Assembly (NCBI RefSeq): GCF_034676725.1 | Contig: NZ_JAUCBR010000004.1 | Location: forward strand, 3,004,001-3,068,000 | Reading direction: 5' to 3' | Length of the DNA: 64,000 bases | Source of the DNA: Denitromonas sp. | GTDB taxonomy: Bacteria > Pseudomonadota > Gammaproteobacteria > Burkholderiales > Rhodocyclaceae | Shown: positions 1 to 7,598 of the stretch, in pieces | Layout of the letters: the number at the start of each line of letters is the position of its first letter | How positions within the stretch are numbered: position 1 is the first letter of the stretch | Program-made: the position numbers and the translations under genes | The notes under the pieces: generated by a model | The model's input: only the letters and a program-made list of their open reading frames with translations | What the model was told of the DNA's origin: nothing | The model's database searches: none

Positions 1-246
1 CGCGTCGAGTTCTATGCCCCGGTGTTCCCCGGGCTGAGCTACCGCCTCGCCACGCCGGCCGAGCTGCCCGGCAGCCTTGCCGCCGGTGCGGGGGCGCCGG
101 CGACCTTCGCCTGCAACTGCATCCTCGACTTTCTGTACACCGGCCAGCACGGGCGTCCGGCCAATGGGCTGGCTGGTCCGGCCACCTTTGGCGAGATCGG
201 CTATCAGCTGCTCAACCAGACCGAGGTCTACCTCACGATCTGCTGA
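1..246 (+). CDS. 3' end of an unrecognised protein (cut by window edge)
   Basis: The reading frame is open from the first base and ends at TGA 244-246, so about 81 C-terminal residues are visible and the start lies outside the window. The tail contains CNCILDFLYTGQ and then GPATFGEIGYQLLNQTEVYL, a compact glycine-rich and hydrophobic end that looks like a folded domain. I do not recognise the family and assign no function. The next gene starts about 100 bases downstream with its own ribosome binding site, so co-transcription cannot be judged. Confidence 0.6.
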   Translation, partial: RVEFYAPVFPGLSYRLATPAELPGSLAAGAGAPATFACNCILDFLYTGQHGRPANGLAGPATFGEIGYQLLNQTEVYLTIC

Positions 247-350
247 GGCCGTGGCGTGCGCATCGCCGTGCGTCCGATGACGTTGCGATGACCCGTCGGT
301 TCGATACACTCCATGCCAATGCCGTTTCATGAGCGCAAAAGGAGGTCGCG

Positions 351-779
351 ATGACAGCGCACAATCATGCCAGGGGCACCTGCCTGTGCGGCGCGGTGAC
401 GGTCAGCGTGGCGCAACCGGCCGCATCGGTCGGGGCGTGCCATTGCCGCATGTGCCGCAAGTGGGGCGGTGGCCCCTTGCTGGCGGTCGAGTGCGGGACC
501 GAGGTCAGCATCACCGGCGAGGACAGCGTGATGGTGTTCGACTCGTCGCCGTGGGCGCAGCGCGGGTTTTGCAAGCACTGCGGCACCCACCTGTTCTATC
601 GCCTGAAAGAGGCGAAGCAGTACCACCTGCCGGTCGGGCTGTTCGACGAGGCACCCGAGTTCAGCTTCGACCAGCAGATCTTCGTCGACGAGCAGCCCGC
701 CTACTACCGCTTCGCCAACGACACCCGGAACCTGACCGGGGCGGAGGTGTTTGCGCTGTACGCGCCGCCGGCCGACTGA
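351..779 (+). CDS. GFA/CENP-V family zinc-binding protein
   Basis: 142-residue protein of the GFA (glutathione-dependent formaldehyde-activating enzyme-like, DUF636) fold. The zinc ligands expected of the fold are visible: CLC near residue 11, CHCRMC near residue 33 and KHCGTH near residue 72. Few proteins of this family have a proven reaction and many are annotated after Gfa by similarity only, so a glutathione-formaldehyde role is not shown here. The start is set by a strong AAAGGAGG site just upstream of the ATG. It stands alone, convergent with the gamma-glutamyltransferase gene. Confidence 0.85.
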   Translation: MTAHNHARGTCLCGAVTVSVAQPAASVGACHCRMCRKWGGGPLLAVECGTEVSITGEDSVMVFDSSPWAQRGFCKHCGTHLFYRLKEAKQYHLPVGLFDEAPEFSFDQQIFVDEQPAYYRFANDTRNLTGAEVFALYAPPAD

Positions 780-792
780 ACCGGCGCGGCGC

Positions 793-2622
793 CTAGTCGC
801 CCATCACCACGCCTTCGCGGCGCGGGTCGGCGCCGCCGAGCAGGCGGGTGCCGGCCGCGTCGCGCTGCACCACGATCGCCTGCAGGCCGCTGGTCATGTC
901 GATGGGCTTGATGGCGTGGCCCCTGGCTTGGAGGGCCTCGGTGACGGCCGCCGGAAAGCGGTCGGTCTCCAGCAGCACCGGTACCTTGCCGCCCACCGAG
1001 GCGAAGTTGGGCAGGTCGATGGCCTGTTGCGGGCTCAGGCCCCAGTTGAGCACGCCATAGAGCGTCTTGGCGGTGTAGTGGATGATCAGCGCGCCGCCCG
1101 GGCTGCCGCCGCTCATCACCAGCTTGCCATTGGATTTGTCGAATACCAGGGTCGGCGCCATCGATGAACGCGGCCGTTTGCCGGGCTCGACCCGGTTGGC
1201 GATCGGCGTGCCGTCGGCTGCGCGTGGCGCAAAGCTGAAGTCGGTCAGCTCGTTGTTGAGCAGGAAACCCTTGACCATCTGCCGCGCACCAAAGGCGTCT
1301 TCGATGGTGGTGGTCATGGCCACCGCGCGGCCCTCGGCGTCGACGATGCTGATATGGCTGGTGCCGTATTCAATCTGCTCGGGCATCGGCGCAAGGCTGA
1401 TGCTGATCGCGCCGGGCCGGCCGGCGGGGGCGTCGGCCATGGCTGTGTCGCCGATCAGGCGGGCGCGCTCGGCCAGGTAGGCCGGCGCCAGCAGAGACGA
1501 CCAGCTGCCGCCCGGGGCCGGGACGAAGTCCGGGTCGGCCACATACTGCGCGCGGTCGGCAAAGCTCAGCCGCGAGGCTTCGACGTAGCGGTGCAGCCAG
1601 TCGGCCGAGGGGGCCGGTGCCTGGGCGCCCGGCGTGGCAGCGGGCGGGGGCAGACGGGCGGCATCGGTGTGCGCCAGGATGCCGAGGATCTGCCCGACCG
1701 TGGTGGCGCCGGAGCTGGGCGGCGGGAAGCCGCAGATGCGGTAGTCCTTGCCGCGTGCGCGGTGGTCGTGACACAGCGGTGCGCGGCGCTTGGCGCGATA
1801 GTTCGCCAGGTCGGCTTCAGCCAGCAGGCCGGGGTTGGTCGGGTGGGTGCGCACCTTGTGCACGATGGCCTGTGCCACCTCGCCTTCGAGCAGACCCCGG
1901 GCGCCGTCGCGGGCAATGCCGCGCAATACGGCGGCCAGCTCGGGGTTTTTCAGCACATGGCCGACCGGCCACGGGGCGCCGCTGGCGTCGAAGAAATAGG
2001 CCCTGGCCACGGGGTCGGCGCCGATGAAGGCGTCCTTGGCGAGCATGGTGTGCAGCCGCGCGCTGACCTTGAAGCCTTGCTCGGCCAGCGCGATGGCGGG
2101 CGCGAAGAGCATGGCCCAGGGCAGGCGGCCATGGGTGCGGTGCGCCATCTCGAGCATGGCGACGGTACCCGGCGTGCCGACCGCGCGGCCACCGACCTTG
2201 GCCGCATCGAAAGCCATCGGCTTGCCGTCGGCATCGAGGAAGAGGGCCTCGGTGGCTGCCGCCGGGGCGGTTTCGCGGCCGTCGTAGGCCTCGACCTTGC
2301 GGCCGTCGTAGTGCATCAGAAAGGCGCCGCCGCCAATGCCGCTCGATTGCGGCTCGACCAGCGCCAGCACCATCTGCACCGCGATGGCGGCGTCGAGGGC
2401 CGAGCCGCCGGCCTTGAGGATCTGGTAGCCGGCATCCGTGGCCAGCGGGTTGGCGGCGGCGACGGCGAAGCGCTGGTGCGTCCAGCCCGGCTTGGCGGTG
2501 TAGCCGGAGGCCGCTTCGGGCTGCTCGGGGCGGTGGTAGGTGAATGATGGTGCGCTGGCGCAGCCGGCGAGCAGGGCGACGCCCAGCAGGGCGCCGAGCC
2601 CGGGAATCACAGCCGTTCGCAT
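793..2622 (-). CDS. ggt: Gamma-glutamyltransferase (lipoprotein)
   Basis: About 609 residues, Ntn-hydrolase family. It should cleave the gamma-glutamyl bond of glutathione and related amides and transfer the group to water or amino acids, after autocleavage into large and small subunits. The likely nucleophilic threonine is in YGTSHISIVD, which starts the small subunit, and the GGSPGG substrate-binding loop follows. I chose the ATG at 2622 rather than an upstream TTG because it has a GGAGAG site and gives a clean lipoprotein signal ending LAGC, so the enzyme is probably anchored in the cell envelope. It lies 63 bases downstream of the norR-like gene on the same strand and could be co-transcribed with it. 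Confidence 0.9.
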   Translation of the reverse strand: MRTAVIPGLGALLGVALLAGCASAPSFTYHRPEQPEAASGYTAKPGWTHQRFAVAAANPLATDAGYQILKAGGSALDAAIAVQMVLALVEPQSSGIGGGAFLMHYDGRKVEAYDGRETAPAAATEALFLDADGKPMAFDAAKVGGRAVGTPGTVAMLEMAHRTHGRLPWAMLFAPAIALAEQGFKVSARLHTMLAKDAFIGADPVARAYFFDASGAPWPVGHVLKNPELAAVLRGIARDGARGLLEGEVAQAIVHKVRTHPTNPGLLAEADLANYRAKRRAPLCHDHRARGKDYRICGFPPPSSGATTVGQILGILAHTDAARLPPPAATPGAQAPAPSADWLHRYVEASRLSFADRAQYVADPDFVPAPGGSWSSLLAPAYLAERARLIGDTAMADAPAGRPGAISISLAPMPEQIEYGTSHISIVDAEGRAVAMTTTIEDAFGARQMVKGFLLNNELTDFSFAPRAADGTPIANRVEPGKRPRSSMAPTLVFDKSNGKLVMSGGSPGGALIIHYTAKTLYGVLNWGLSPQQAIDLPNFASVGGKVPVLLETDRFPAAVTEALQARGHAIKPIDMTSGLQAIVVQRDAAGTRLLGGADPRREGVVMGD

Positions 2623-2685
2623 CTCGATCTCTCCGCGGGGATGAATGCTCACTATAGATGACAACGGCGTGTGCGGCAGCGGTGT

Positions 2686-4228
2686 TCAGCCCAGCTTGAG
2701 CTTGCGTAGCAGGCGGTGGAAGTTGCCGCGGTCGATACCGAGCGAGCGGGCCGCGGCGGCCTTGTTGCCGTCGTGCTGCTTGAGGCGGGTGAGGATGATT
2801 TTGCGCCGGCAGTGGTCGATGATCTCGTCCAGCGGCCGGGGGGCCTGGTCCGTCGGTTCGGTGGCGGCGGCGACTTCGTCCGGCATCGGCAGCACCTCGG
2901 TGCCCAGGTGCTGGATGCCCAGCTCGATCACCCGCTCGCGCGAGGGCGTCGCGCTGAGTGCGCGGATCATGGCGCGCGACAGGGTGTGCTCGAGCTCGCG
3001 CACGTTGCCGGGCCAGTCGTAGTGGGTCAGCCACTGTCGTGCGCGGCGGCTCAGGCGCACGCCGTTCAGGCCGAGGCGGCGCTGGTTGCGTTCGATGAAG
3101 TAGCCGGCCAGCAGCAGCACGTCGTCGCCGCGTTCGCGCAGCGGCGGCACCAGCAGCGGATAGACGCTGAGGCGGTGGTAGAGGTCGGCGCGGAAACGTC
3201 CGGCGGCCACCTCGGCTTTTAAGTCGCGGTTGGTGGCGGCGATCACGCGCACGTTCGACCCGATGATGCCGGTCGCTGCCGATGCGCTGGATCTCGCCGT
3301 TCTGCAGCGCCCGCAGCAGCTTGGCCTGCACCGTCAGCGGCAGCTCGCCGACCTCGTCGAGAAACAGCGTGCCTTCGTGCGCCAGTTCGAACTTGCCGAT
3401 GCGGTCGTCGGTGGCGCCCGAAAAGGCGCCGCGCTGATGGCCGAACAGCTCGCTCTCGGCGATCGATTCGGGCAGGGCGGCACAGTTGAGATAGACCATC
3501 GGCTCCTGCCCGCGGGTGGAGTGGCGGTGAATCATCCGCGCCACCAGCTCCTTGCCGACGCCGGTCTCACCCAAGATCAGCGTCGGCAGGTCGGAGGGGG
3601 CCACGGTCTGCGCTTCGCGCTTGAGCTGGGCGATGGCGGGGCTCTGGCCGATCAGTTCGTCGGCTGTGCTGTCGTGTGGACTGGCGCGCTGGATGCGGTG
3701 ATGGCGCTCGAGCTGTTCCTCGAGGCGCACGATCCAGTCGGCAGCCCGCACCGTCGCGGCCGCCACGGCTACGAAGGCGCGAAACACGTCCGGATCGATG
3801 GCATCGAAGCTGCCCGGTGTCATCGCGTCGAGGGTGACCACACCCCACGGCTGGCCGTCGATGTACAGCGACGCGCCCATACAGTCATGCACGTAGAGAT
3901 GCTCGCCGGCCTTGTCGACCAGGCCGTCGTAGGGGTCGGGCAGGGCGGAGTCGGCCGGAAAGCGCACCGGCTCGGCGCTGTGCACGATCTGCGCCAGCCG
4001 GGGCTGATCGCGGATGACGAAACGCCGGCCCAGGGTGTCGGGGCTGAGCCCGCGCACGGCGCGCGGCACCAGCTGGTCGCCGTCGCGTTCGAGCAGGGCG
4101 ATGGCATCGCACGGAAAGCTGTTGAAAAAGGCTTCGAGCAGGCGCGCATAGCGCTGCTGCCGGGGCATCGCCTTGGACAGGTCGGCCACGGCGCCGGCCA
4201 GGTTGAGGAAGGTGGCGTGTGTTGTCAT
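2686..4228 (-). pseudogene. norR: NorR-type sigma54-dependent NO-sensing regulator, frameshifted in this sequence
   Basis: Two reading frames together give a full NorR-like protein of about 513 residues: an N-terminal GAF domain (4228 to about 3680), the AAA+ domain with Walker A GETGVGKE and Walker B LFLDEVGEL, then after a frame change near 3255 the rest of the AAA+ domain (VRVIAATNRDL onward) and a Fis-type helix-turn-helix ending GNFHRLLRKLKLG. The sigma54-contact loop reads GAFSGA instead of the usual GAFTGA. The total length is 3n+1, so one extra base at 3252-3262 explains the break. NorR proteins sense NO through a non-haem iron in the GAF domain and activate NO-detoxifying genes. The gene is divergent from nirK with NorR-like boxes between them, the first overlapping its own start codon. 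A sequencing error is more likely than true decay because every other part is intact. Confidence 0.8.
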
Positions 4229-4280
4229 TGATACATCGATGATGTCATTTGTACATCGTTCGTTGTGTTGTCATTGCGAC
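4224..4280. promoter_or_regulatory. Three GT-N7-AC boxes, probable NorR enhancer sites
   Basis: Three 11-base sites share the core GTCATT and fit the NorR pattern GT-N7-AC: GTCATTGATAC at 4224-4234, GTCATTTGTAC at 4244-4254 and GTCATTGCGAC at 4270-4280. The first two are also part of a 20-base imperfect direct repeat that includes TACATCG. E. coli NorR uses three such sites upstream of norVW. Site 1 overlaps the norR ATG, which would fit autoregulation. The assignment to NorR is inference from the pattern and from the adjacent norR gene. Confidence 0.7.
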
Positions 4281-4323
4281 GGCGATGAAAAATAACTCTA
4301 TGAAATAAAAGGATAAATAATAC

Positions 4324-4339
4324 TGGCCTGAATATTGAT
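4324..4339 (+). promoter_or_regulatory. Sigma54-like -24/-12 promoter for nirK
   Basis: TGGCCTGAATATTGAT fits the sigma54 pattern TGGCACG-N4-TTGCW except that the -12 GC reads GA. It begins 44 bases after the last NorR-like box, and it would place the transcript start near 4350, 34 bases before the nirK ATG and ahead of its CTGGAGAG ribosome binding site. The -12 mismatch makes this moderate evidence only. Confidence 0.5.
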
Positions 4340-4348
4340 ATAGGTCAA
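4335..4348. promoter_or_regulatory. FNR/NNR-type box overlapping the nirK promoter
   Basis: TTGATATAGGTCAA matches the FNR/CRP-family oxygen or NO regulator consensus TTGAT-N4-ATCAA at 9 of 10 positions. Its centre is 42 bases from the nirK ATG, so a class II arrangement would put the transcript start at the ATG itself, past the ribosome binding site. It overlaps the -12 region of the sigma54-like promoter, so it may be a repressor or competitor site, or chance. Confidence 0.4.
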
Positions 4349-4383
4349 GCGGCACTTGCGCCACAACCCCTGGAGAGACCGAT

Positions 4384-5325
4384 ATGAAATACCGTCCCTT
4401 GACCGCCATGCTGCTGCTGAGCGCTGCCCTGGCCAGCGCCAACGTGCTGGCGGCCACCCACAAGATCGAGATTCCGGTGCGCGAACTCGATCTGCCCATC
4501 GACAACGCCGGCACGACCGCGCCGATGTGGACCTTCGGTGGCACCATTCCCGGCCCGCTGGTGCGGGTCAAGGAAGGCGACGTGGTCGATTTCACCCTGA
4601 TCAACGAGGCGGGTAACAAGAACAGCCATTCGATGGACTTCCATGCCGGGCGTCTCGACGTGCTGACCGACTTTGAGGCGATCAAGCCGGGTCAGAAGAA
4701 GCCGTTCTCGTTCAAGGCCGAGTACCCCGGTGTGTGGATCTACCACTGCGGTGCCGATTCGATGGCCGAGCACATCTCGCGCGGCATGTACGGCGTGGTG
4801 ATCGTCGATCCGAAAGAGGGCTACAGCGACAAGTACCCCAAACCGGATCGCGAATACGTGTTGGTGCACGGCGATCTGTACGAGGCCGGCGCCTCGGCCG
4901 AGGAGCGCACGGCGGGCGAGAAATGGAAGGGCGTGCTGGTCAACGGCAAGGTCTTTCACTACGACCCGGTGCATGACGCCAACGCCAGCATCGCACTCGA
5001 ATCCAAGCCCGGCGAGCGGGTTCGCATCTACTTCGTGAACGCCATGATCAACGAGTGGGCAGCCTTCCATCCGATCGCCGGCATCTGGGACCGGGTGTGG
5101 GACAACGGCAATCCGCAGAACGTGCTGCACGGCATGCAGACCATGTCGGTGCCGCCGGCGCATGCCGTGGTGGTGGACCTGATCAGCCCGGCCGACCGGC
5201 CGACCAACAATGCGCTGGTCGATCACAGCATGAAGCATGCGCTCAAGGGCGGCATCACCGTGCTGATGAACAGCAAGGACGCCGACCCCAAGAAGGGCCG
5301 CGGCGATCAACTGATCCTGCGCTGA
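4384..5325 (+). CDS. nirK: Copper-containing nitrite reductase, short Nitrosomonas-like form
   Basis: 313-residue periplasmic protein with a signal peptide (residues 1-23, ending VLA-A) and two cupredoxin domains. It should reduce nitrite to NO. Type 1 copper ligands are visible in SHSMDFHA (first His), YHCGADSMAEH (Cys and His) and RGMYG (Met). Type 2 ligands are the second His of SHSMDFHA, the His of YHC and the His of LVDHSMKHAL. The catalytic Asp (MDFH) and the domain-2 His (FHPIAG) are also present. The length is close to Nitrosomonas NirK and shorter than canonical denitrifier NirK. It is the first gene of a four-gene unit behind a NorR-type promoter region. Confidence 0.85.
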   Translation: MKYRPLTAMLLLSAALASANVLAATHKIEIPVRELDLPIDNAGTTAPMWTFGGTIPGPLVRVKEGDVVDFTLINEAGNKNSHSMDFHAGRLDVLTDFEAIKPGQKKPFSFKAEYPGVWIYHCGADSMAEHISRGMYGVVIVDPKEGYSDKYPKPDREYVLVHGDLYEAGASAEERTAGEKWKGVLVNGKVFHYDPVHDANASIALESKPGERVRIYFVNAMINEWAAFHPIAGIWDRVWDNGNPQNVLHGMQTMSVPPAHAVVVDLISPADRPTNNALVDHSMKHALKGGITVLMNSKDADPKKGRGDQLILR

Positions 5326-5362
5326 GGCGCGGATCGACCGGACCATGACGAAAGGAATTCCC

Positions 5363-6055
5363 GTGAAACTACGACTGACTCTCGGTGCCGCCGCCGTGCT
5401 GGCAGCCGGCGTGCCGCTAGCCGCGCACGCCGATGTGGCAGGCGACGTGAAGCAGCAGTGCGGTAGCTGCCATGCGCTCGACCACGACTATGCCAAGGCC
5501 CCCACGCACGAACGGGCCGACCGCAAGGGCCCGCCGCTCGACTATGCCGGCAACAAGTTCCGGCGCGAATGGCTGTACAGCTGGCTGCAGAATCCGGTGC
5601 GCCTGCGCCCGGCCGGGGTTTTCCCGCCGGCACATGTCAAACCCTCGGCCGACGGCGATGTGGTGGATACCGCCACGCTGGCCGAGCACCCGGCGCTCGA
5701 TGCCGCGCAGGCGGGCAAGGTGGCCGACTACCTGATGACGCTGACGCCCTTCGATACCTTGATCAAGGCCGAAACCTATCAGCCCGGCACCATCGCCCAG
5801 CGCATGGGGCAGATGAACTTCGGCAAGTTCAAGGGCTGCGACGGCTGCCACCAGGACGCCCCCGGAAAGGGCGGCGTGTCGGGGCCGGAGCTTTACACCG
5901 CCTGGCAGCGCCTGCAGCCGGCCTTCATCAGCGCCTACATCGCCCAGCCCGCGGCATGGGACCCGCACACCATGATGCCGGTGGGTGATGCCAACACGGC
6001 CGCGGTGCACAAGCTGGCCAACTATCTCAAGCTCATCGGGGAGAAACAGCCATGA
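5363..6055 (+). CDS. Periplasmic diheme cytochrome c
   Basis: About 230 residues with a signal peptide ending AAHA and two haem-binding motifs, CGSCH near residue 32 and CDGCH near residue 159, so it is an exported two-haem electron carrier. I chose the GTG at 5363, which has AAGGA six bases upstream; an in-frame ATG at 5345 is also possible. It follows nirK by 37 bases and overlaps the next cytochrome gene by ATGA. In Nitrosomonas europaea a diheme and a monoheme cytochrome are encoded with nirK and a blue copper oxidase, and this gene corresponds to the diheme member by composition. Electron delivery to NirK or from it to the oxidase is inference. Confidence 0.85.
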   Translation: MKLRLTLGAAAVLAAGVPLAAHADVAGDVKQQCGSCHALDHDYAKAPTHERADRKGPPLDYAGNKFRREWLYSWLQNPVRLRPAGVFPPAHVKPSADGDVVDTATLAEHPALDAAQAGKVADYLMTLTPFDTLIKAETYQPGTIAQRMGQMNFGKFKGCDGCHQDAPGKGGVSGPELYTAWQRLQPAFISAYIAQPAAWDPHTMMPVGDANTAAVHKLANYLKLIGEKQP

Positions 6056-6399
6056 AGACCCTGCTACTCGCAGCGACCCTGTCGCTCGCCAGTGTCACCG
6101 CACCGGCCGCGTCCGACTCGGGCAAGCAGCTGTATTCGGTGTACTGCACCCAGTGCCACGGTGTGGCGGGCAACGGCAAGGGCATCAACGCGGCCCAGAT
6201 GGCCGTCCAGCCGCGCGACCACACCGACACCAAGGAGATGTCCGCGCGCACCGACGAGGAGCTGTTCAAGGTGATCCAGCACGGTGGCAAGTCGATCAAC
6301 AAGTCGGTGCTGATGCCACCCTGGGGCGGCAACCTGAAGGACGACGAGATCCACGCGCTGGTCGGCTACCTGCGCGCGCTGTGCTGTCAGAAAGACTGA
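6052..6399 (+). CDS. Periplasmic monoheme cytochrome c
   Basis: 115-residue class I-like cytochrome c with a signal peptide (ending APA-A) and one haem motif CTQCH near residue 32. A likely axial methionine is in VLMPPWGG near residue 87, in the typical place before the C-terminal helix. The start overlaps the stop of the diheme cytochrome (ATGA), so the two are translationally coupled. Its position between the diheme cytochrome and the multicopper oxidase matches the small cytochrome of the Nitrosomonas ncg cluster. The C-terminal end has an adjacent cysteine pair (LCCQKD) whose role is unknown. Confidence 0.85.
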   Translation: MKTLLLAATLSLASVTAPAASDSGKQLYSVYCTQCHGVAGNGKGINAAQMAVQPRDHTDTKEMSARTDEELFKVIQHGGKSINKSVLMPPWGGNLKDDEIHALVGYLRALCCQKD

Positions 6400-6425
6400 G
6401 CCGTCGGGGGGACACCCCCGCCGAT

Positions 6426-6464
6426 GCCGGACGGGCGGATGCCATGTTCGACCGCCCGTCCGGC
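6426..6464. other. Perfect 13-bp stem hairpin between cytochrome and oxidase genes
   Basis: GCCGGACGGGCGG (6426-6438) is repeated as its exact reverse complement at 6452-6464 with a 13-base loop. A smaller hairpin (CGGGGG/CCCCCG) sits just before it. No clear T-run follows, so it is more likely an attenuator, an mRNA processing or stabilising element than a strong terminator. Confidence 0.55.
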
Positions 6465-6491
6465 CGTTTCCCAATGCAACGGAGTTCCACC

Positions 6492-7556
6492 ATGACGACA
6501 AAACACGCCTTGCTGGCCCTGTGCCTGGCGCTCGGCCTGAGCGCCAGCGCGCAGGCCGAGCTGCGCAAATTCGAGATGACCATCGAGGAGGTCGACCTTC
6601 AGGTCGCACCCAACCTGGCGGTCAAGGTCTGGGCCTACAACGGTCAGGTCCCCGGCCCGCTGATCCACGTGAAGGAGGGCGACCAGGTTGAGGTGCTGCT
6701 GCACAACAACACCACGCTCAGCCACACCATCCACTGGCACGGGGTCTACCAGACCAACAGCTGGCAGTCCGACGGCGTGCCCAACGTGACGCAGGAGGCC
6801 ATCGAACCGGGCGACAGCTACACCTACCGCTTCATTGCCGACAAGCCGGGCAGCCTGTGGTACCACTGCCATGTGAACGTGGCCGAGCATGTCGCCCTGC
6901 GAGGCATGTGGGGGCCGCTGATCGTCGATCCGAAAGAGCCCACCGCGCTCGAGAAGACGGTGACCAAGGATGCGGTGCTGATGTTCTCCGGCTGGAACTC
7001 CGAGGTGGCGCAGGAGTATGGCAAGGGCGGCCATCCGCGGGAAGTGAGCGACTACTTCTCGATCAACGGCAAGTCCTTCCCCGACACCCAGCCGATCCGT
7101 GTCAAGAAGGGCGACGTGCTGCGGCTGCGCCTGTTTGCGCCGACCTCGCCGACGGCCTTCCACCTGCATGGCCATGACGCGCTGGTGACCCACAAGGACG
7201 GTCTGCCGCTCGACAAACCGTATGCGGTGGATGTGCTGCCGATGATGCCGGGTGAGCGCTACGACCTGATCGTCGAAATGAACAACCCCGGCATCTGGAT
7301 GACGCACGACCACATCGAGCACCACACCGCCAACGCCGGCAAGGACCACACCGGGTCGATGCTGGTGGTCGAGTACGAGGACATCGAGAAGCCGGACTAC
7401 TACATGTGGAAGGACAAGCAGTTCGACCCGGACTTCTACTGGATCGAATCGATGAAGAAGCCTTATGGCCTGCATGAAAATCCGGCCTTCAAGGGCTTCG
7501 ATCCCAGCCAGCCGCCGCCCGCCACCGCGGGCAAGGCGATGCACCACGGCAAGTGA
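6492..7556 (+). CDS. ncgA: Two-domain multicopper oxidase (NcgA/blue copper oxidase type)
   Basis: 354 residues with a signal peptide (ending AQA) and two cupredoxin domains. The copper motifs are HTIHWHG and WYHCHVNVAEH followed by RGMWG in domain 1, and FHLHGH and THDHIEHH in domain 2. The only Cys/His/Met type 1 copper set is in domain 1. That is the arrangement of the type C two-domain oxidases exemplified by the Nitrosomonas europaea blue copper oxidase, which forms a trimer with trinuclear copper sites at its interfaces. The start is the ATG behind CGGAG; a much longer upstream frame covers the cytochrome genes and is spurious. It is the last gene of the nirK unit. Substrate unknown; a role in nitrite/NO tolerance is inferred from context. 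Symbol assigned by architecture. Confidence 0.8.
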   Translation: MTTKHALLALCLALGLSASAQAELRKFEMTIEEVDLQVAPNLAVKVWAYNGQVPGPLIHVKEGDQVEVLLHNNTTLSHTIHWHGVYQTNSWQSDGVPNVTQEAIEPGDSYTYRFIADKPGSLWYHCHVNVAEHVALRGMWGPLIVDPKEPTALEKTVTKDAVLMFSGWNSEVAQEYGKGGHPREVSDYFSINGKSFPDTQPIRVKKGDVLRLRLFAPTSPTAFHLHGHDALVTHKDGLPLDKPYAVDVLPMMPGERYDLIVEMNNPGIWMTHDHIEHHTANAGKDHTGSMLVVEYEDIEKPDYYMWKDKQFDPDFYWIESMKKPYGLHENPAFKGFDPSQPPPATAGKAMHHGK

Positions 7557-7564
7557 TGCCGCGA

Positions 7565-7594
7565 CCGGCCGACGGGGGCGACCCCGCCGGCCGG
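7565..7594. terminator. GC-rich hairpin between convergent ncgA and fetB
   Basis: CCGGC plus CGGGG on the left (7565-7577) pair with CCCCG plus GCCGG on the right (7582-7594). It sits in the 42-base gap between two converging genes, where a bidirectional terminator would be expected, but lacks a strong T-run. Confidence 0.4.
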
Positions 7595-7598
7595 CGTG

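Noticed and set aside
3240..3300. Programmed frameshift in norR
   Set aside because: No slippery heptamer, stop-codon pause or downstream stimulatory hairpin was seen, and NorR is not known to use one. A sequencing error or mutation is simpler.
4335..4383. Class II FNR/NNR activation of nirK from the box at 4335-4348
   Set aside because: The -41.5 rule would place the transcript start at the ATG, past the ribosome binding site, so this mode was not accepted, though the box itself is reported.
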